A stretch of DNA of 5,686 nucleotides from assembly GCA_946537585.1 (NCBI GenBank), contig CAMNFX010000100.1, positions 1-5,686 on the forward strand. Reading direction: 5' to 3'. Of this stretch, positions 5,685 to 5,686 are shown piece after piece. The stretch is from an uncultured Lachnospiraceae bacterium (lineage in GTDB: Bacteria > Bacillota > Clostridia > Lachnospirales > Lachnospiraceae). A model generated the notes under the pieces. That model was not told the origin of the DNA, did no database searches, and worked only from the letters and a program-made list of their open reading frames with translations. Each line of letters opens with the position of its first letter. Positions within the stretch are counted from its first letter, which is position 1. The position numbers were made by a program, and so were the translations under genes.

Positions 5685-5686
5685 TT

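Noticed and set aside
1..5686. CRISPR array, transposase, phage or toxin-antitoxin genes
   Set aside because: I found no spaced direct repeats, terminal inverted repeats or matching protein motifs. The tRNA gene is at the window edge, so integration at its 3' end cannot be assessed.

Overview
The window looks like chromosomal DNA from a moderately GC-rich Firmicute, most likely a Clostridia/Lachnospiraceae-type gut anaerobe. This is inferred from three things: a secreted CapA-family protein with a cell-wall/choline-binding-type repeat segment at its N-terminus, Gram-positive purine-rich ribosome binding sites, and a tRNA-Pro gene with no encoded CCA end. No database search was possible, so the taxonomic call is an inference. 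All supported genes lie on the + strand, and no mobile element, CRISPR array or phage gene is visible.

Layout: (1) Bases 1-75 hold an inverted repeat and the ribosome binding site of a secreted CapA-like metallophosphoesterase-fold protein (76-1407). (2) Eleven bases later begins a compact UvrD/PcrA/Rep-type superfamily 1 helicase (1419-2804). It keeps every canonical helicase motif but has only about 30 residues where the large 2B subdomain normally sits. (3) Bases 2805-3114 are a 310-base intergenic region. It contains a perfect 12-bp terminator-like hairpin, a second small hairpin, several short palindromes and the leader of the next operon. (4) An OmpR/PhoB-family response regulator (3115-3789) overlaps by four bases (ATGA) a membrane-bound sensor histidine kinase (3786-5573). 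(5) A consensus-like promoter overlaps the kinase stop codon and drives a tRNA-Pro(TGG) gene (5611-5684) at the right edge.

The regulator and kinase form a complete two-component system: an extracytoplasmic signal passes through two membrane helices, a HAMP domain and an unusually regular heptad coiled coil to the phosphorylated histidine, then to Asp55 of the DNA-binding regulator. The target genes cannot be read from this window. The CapA-like protein and the helicase are probably co-transcribed because of their tight spacing, but no shared function is evident. I do not see a convincing new multi-gene system. The most interesting points are the 2B-less helicase, the five-unit heptad repeat and the catalytic-domain insertion in the kinase, the Ser-for-Asn change in a CapA motif, and several small structured sites near start codons.
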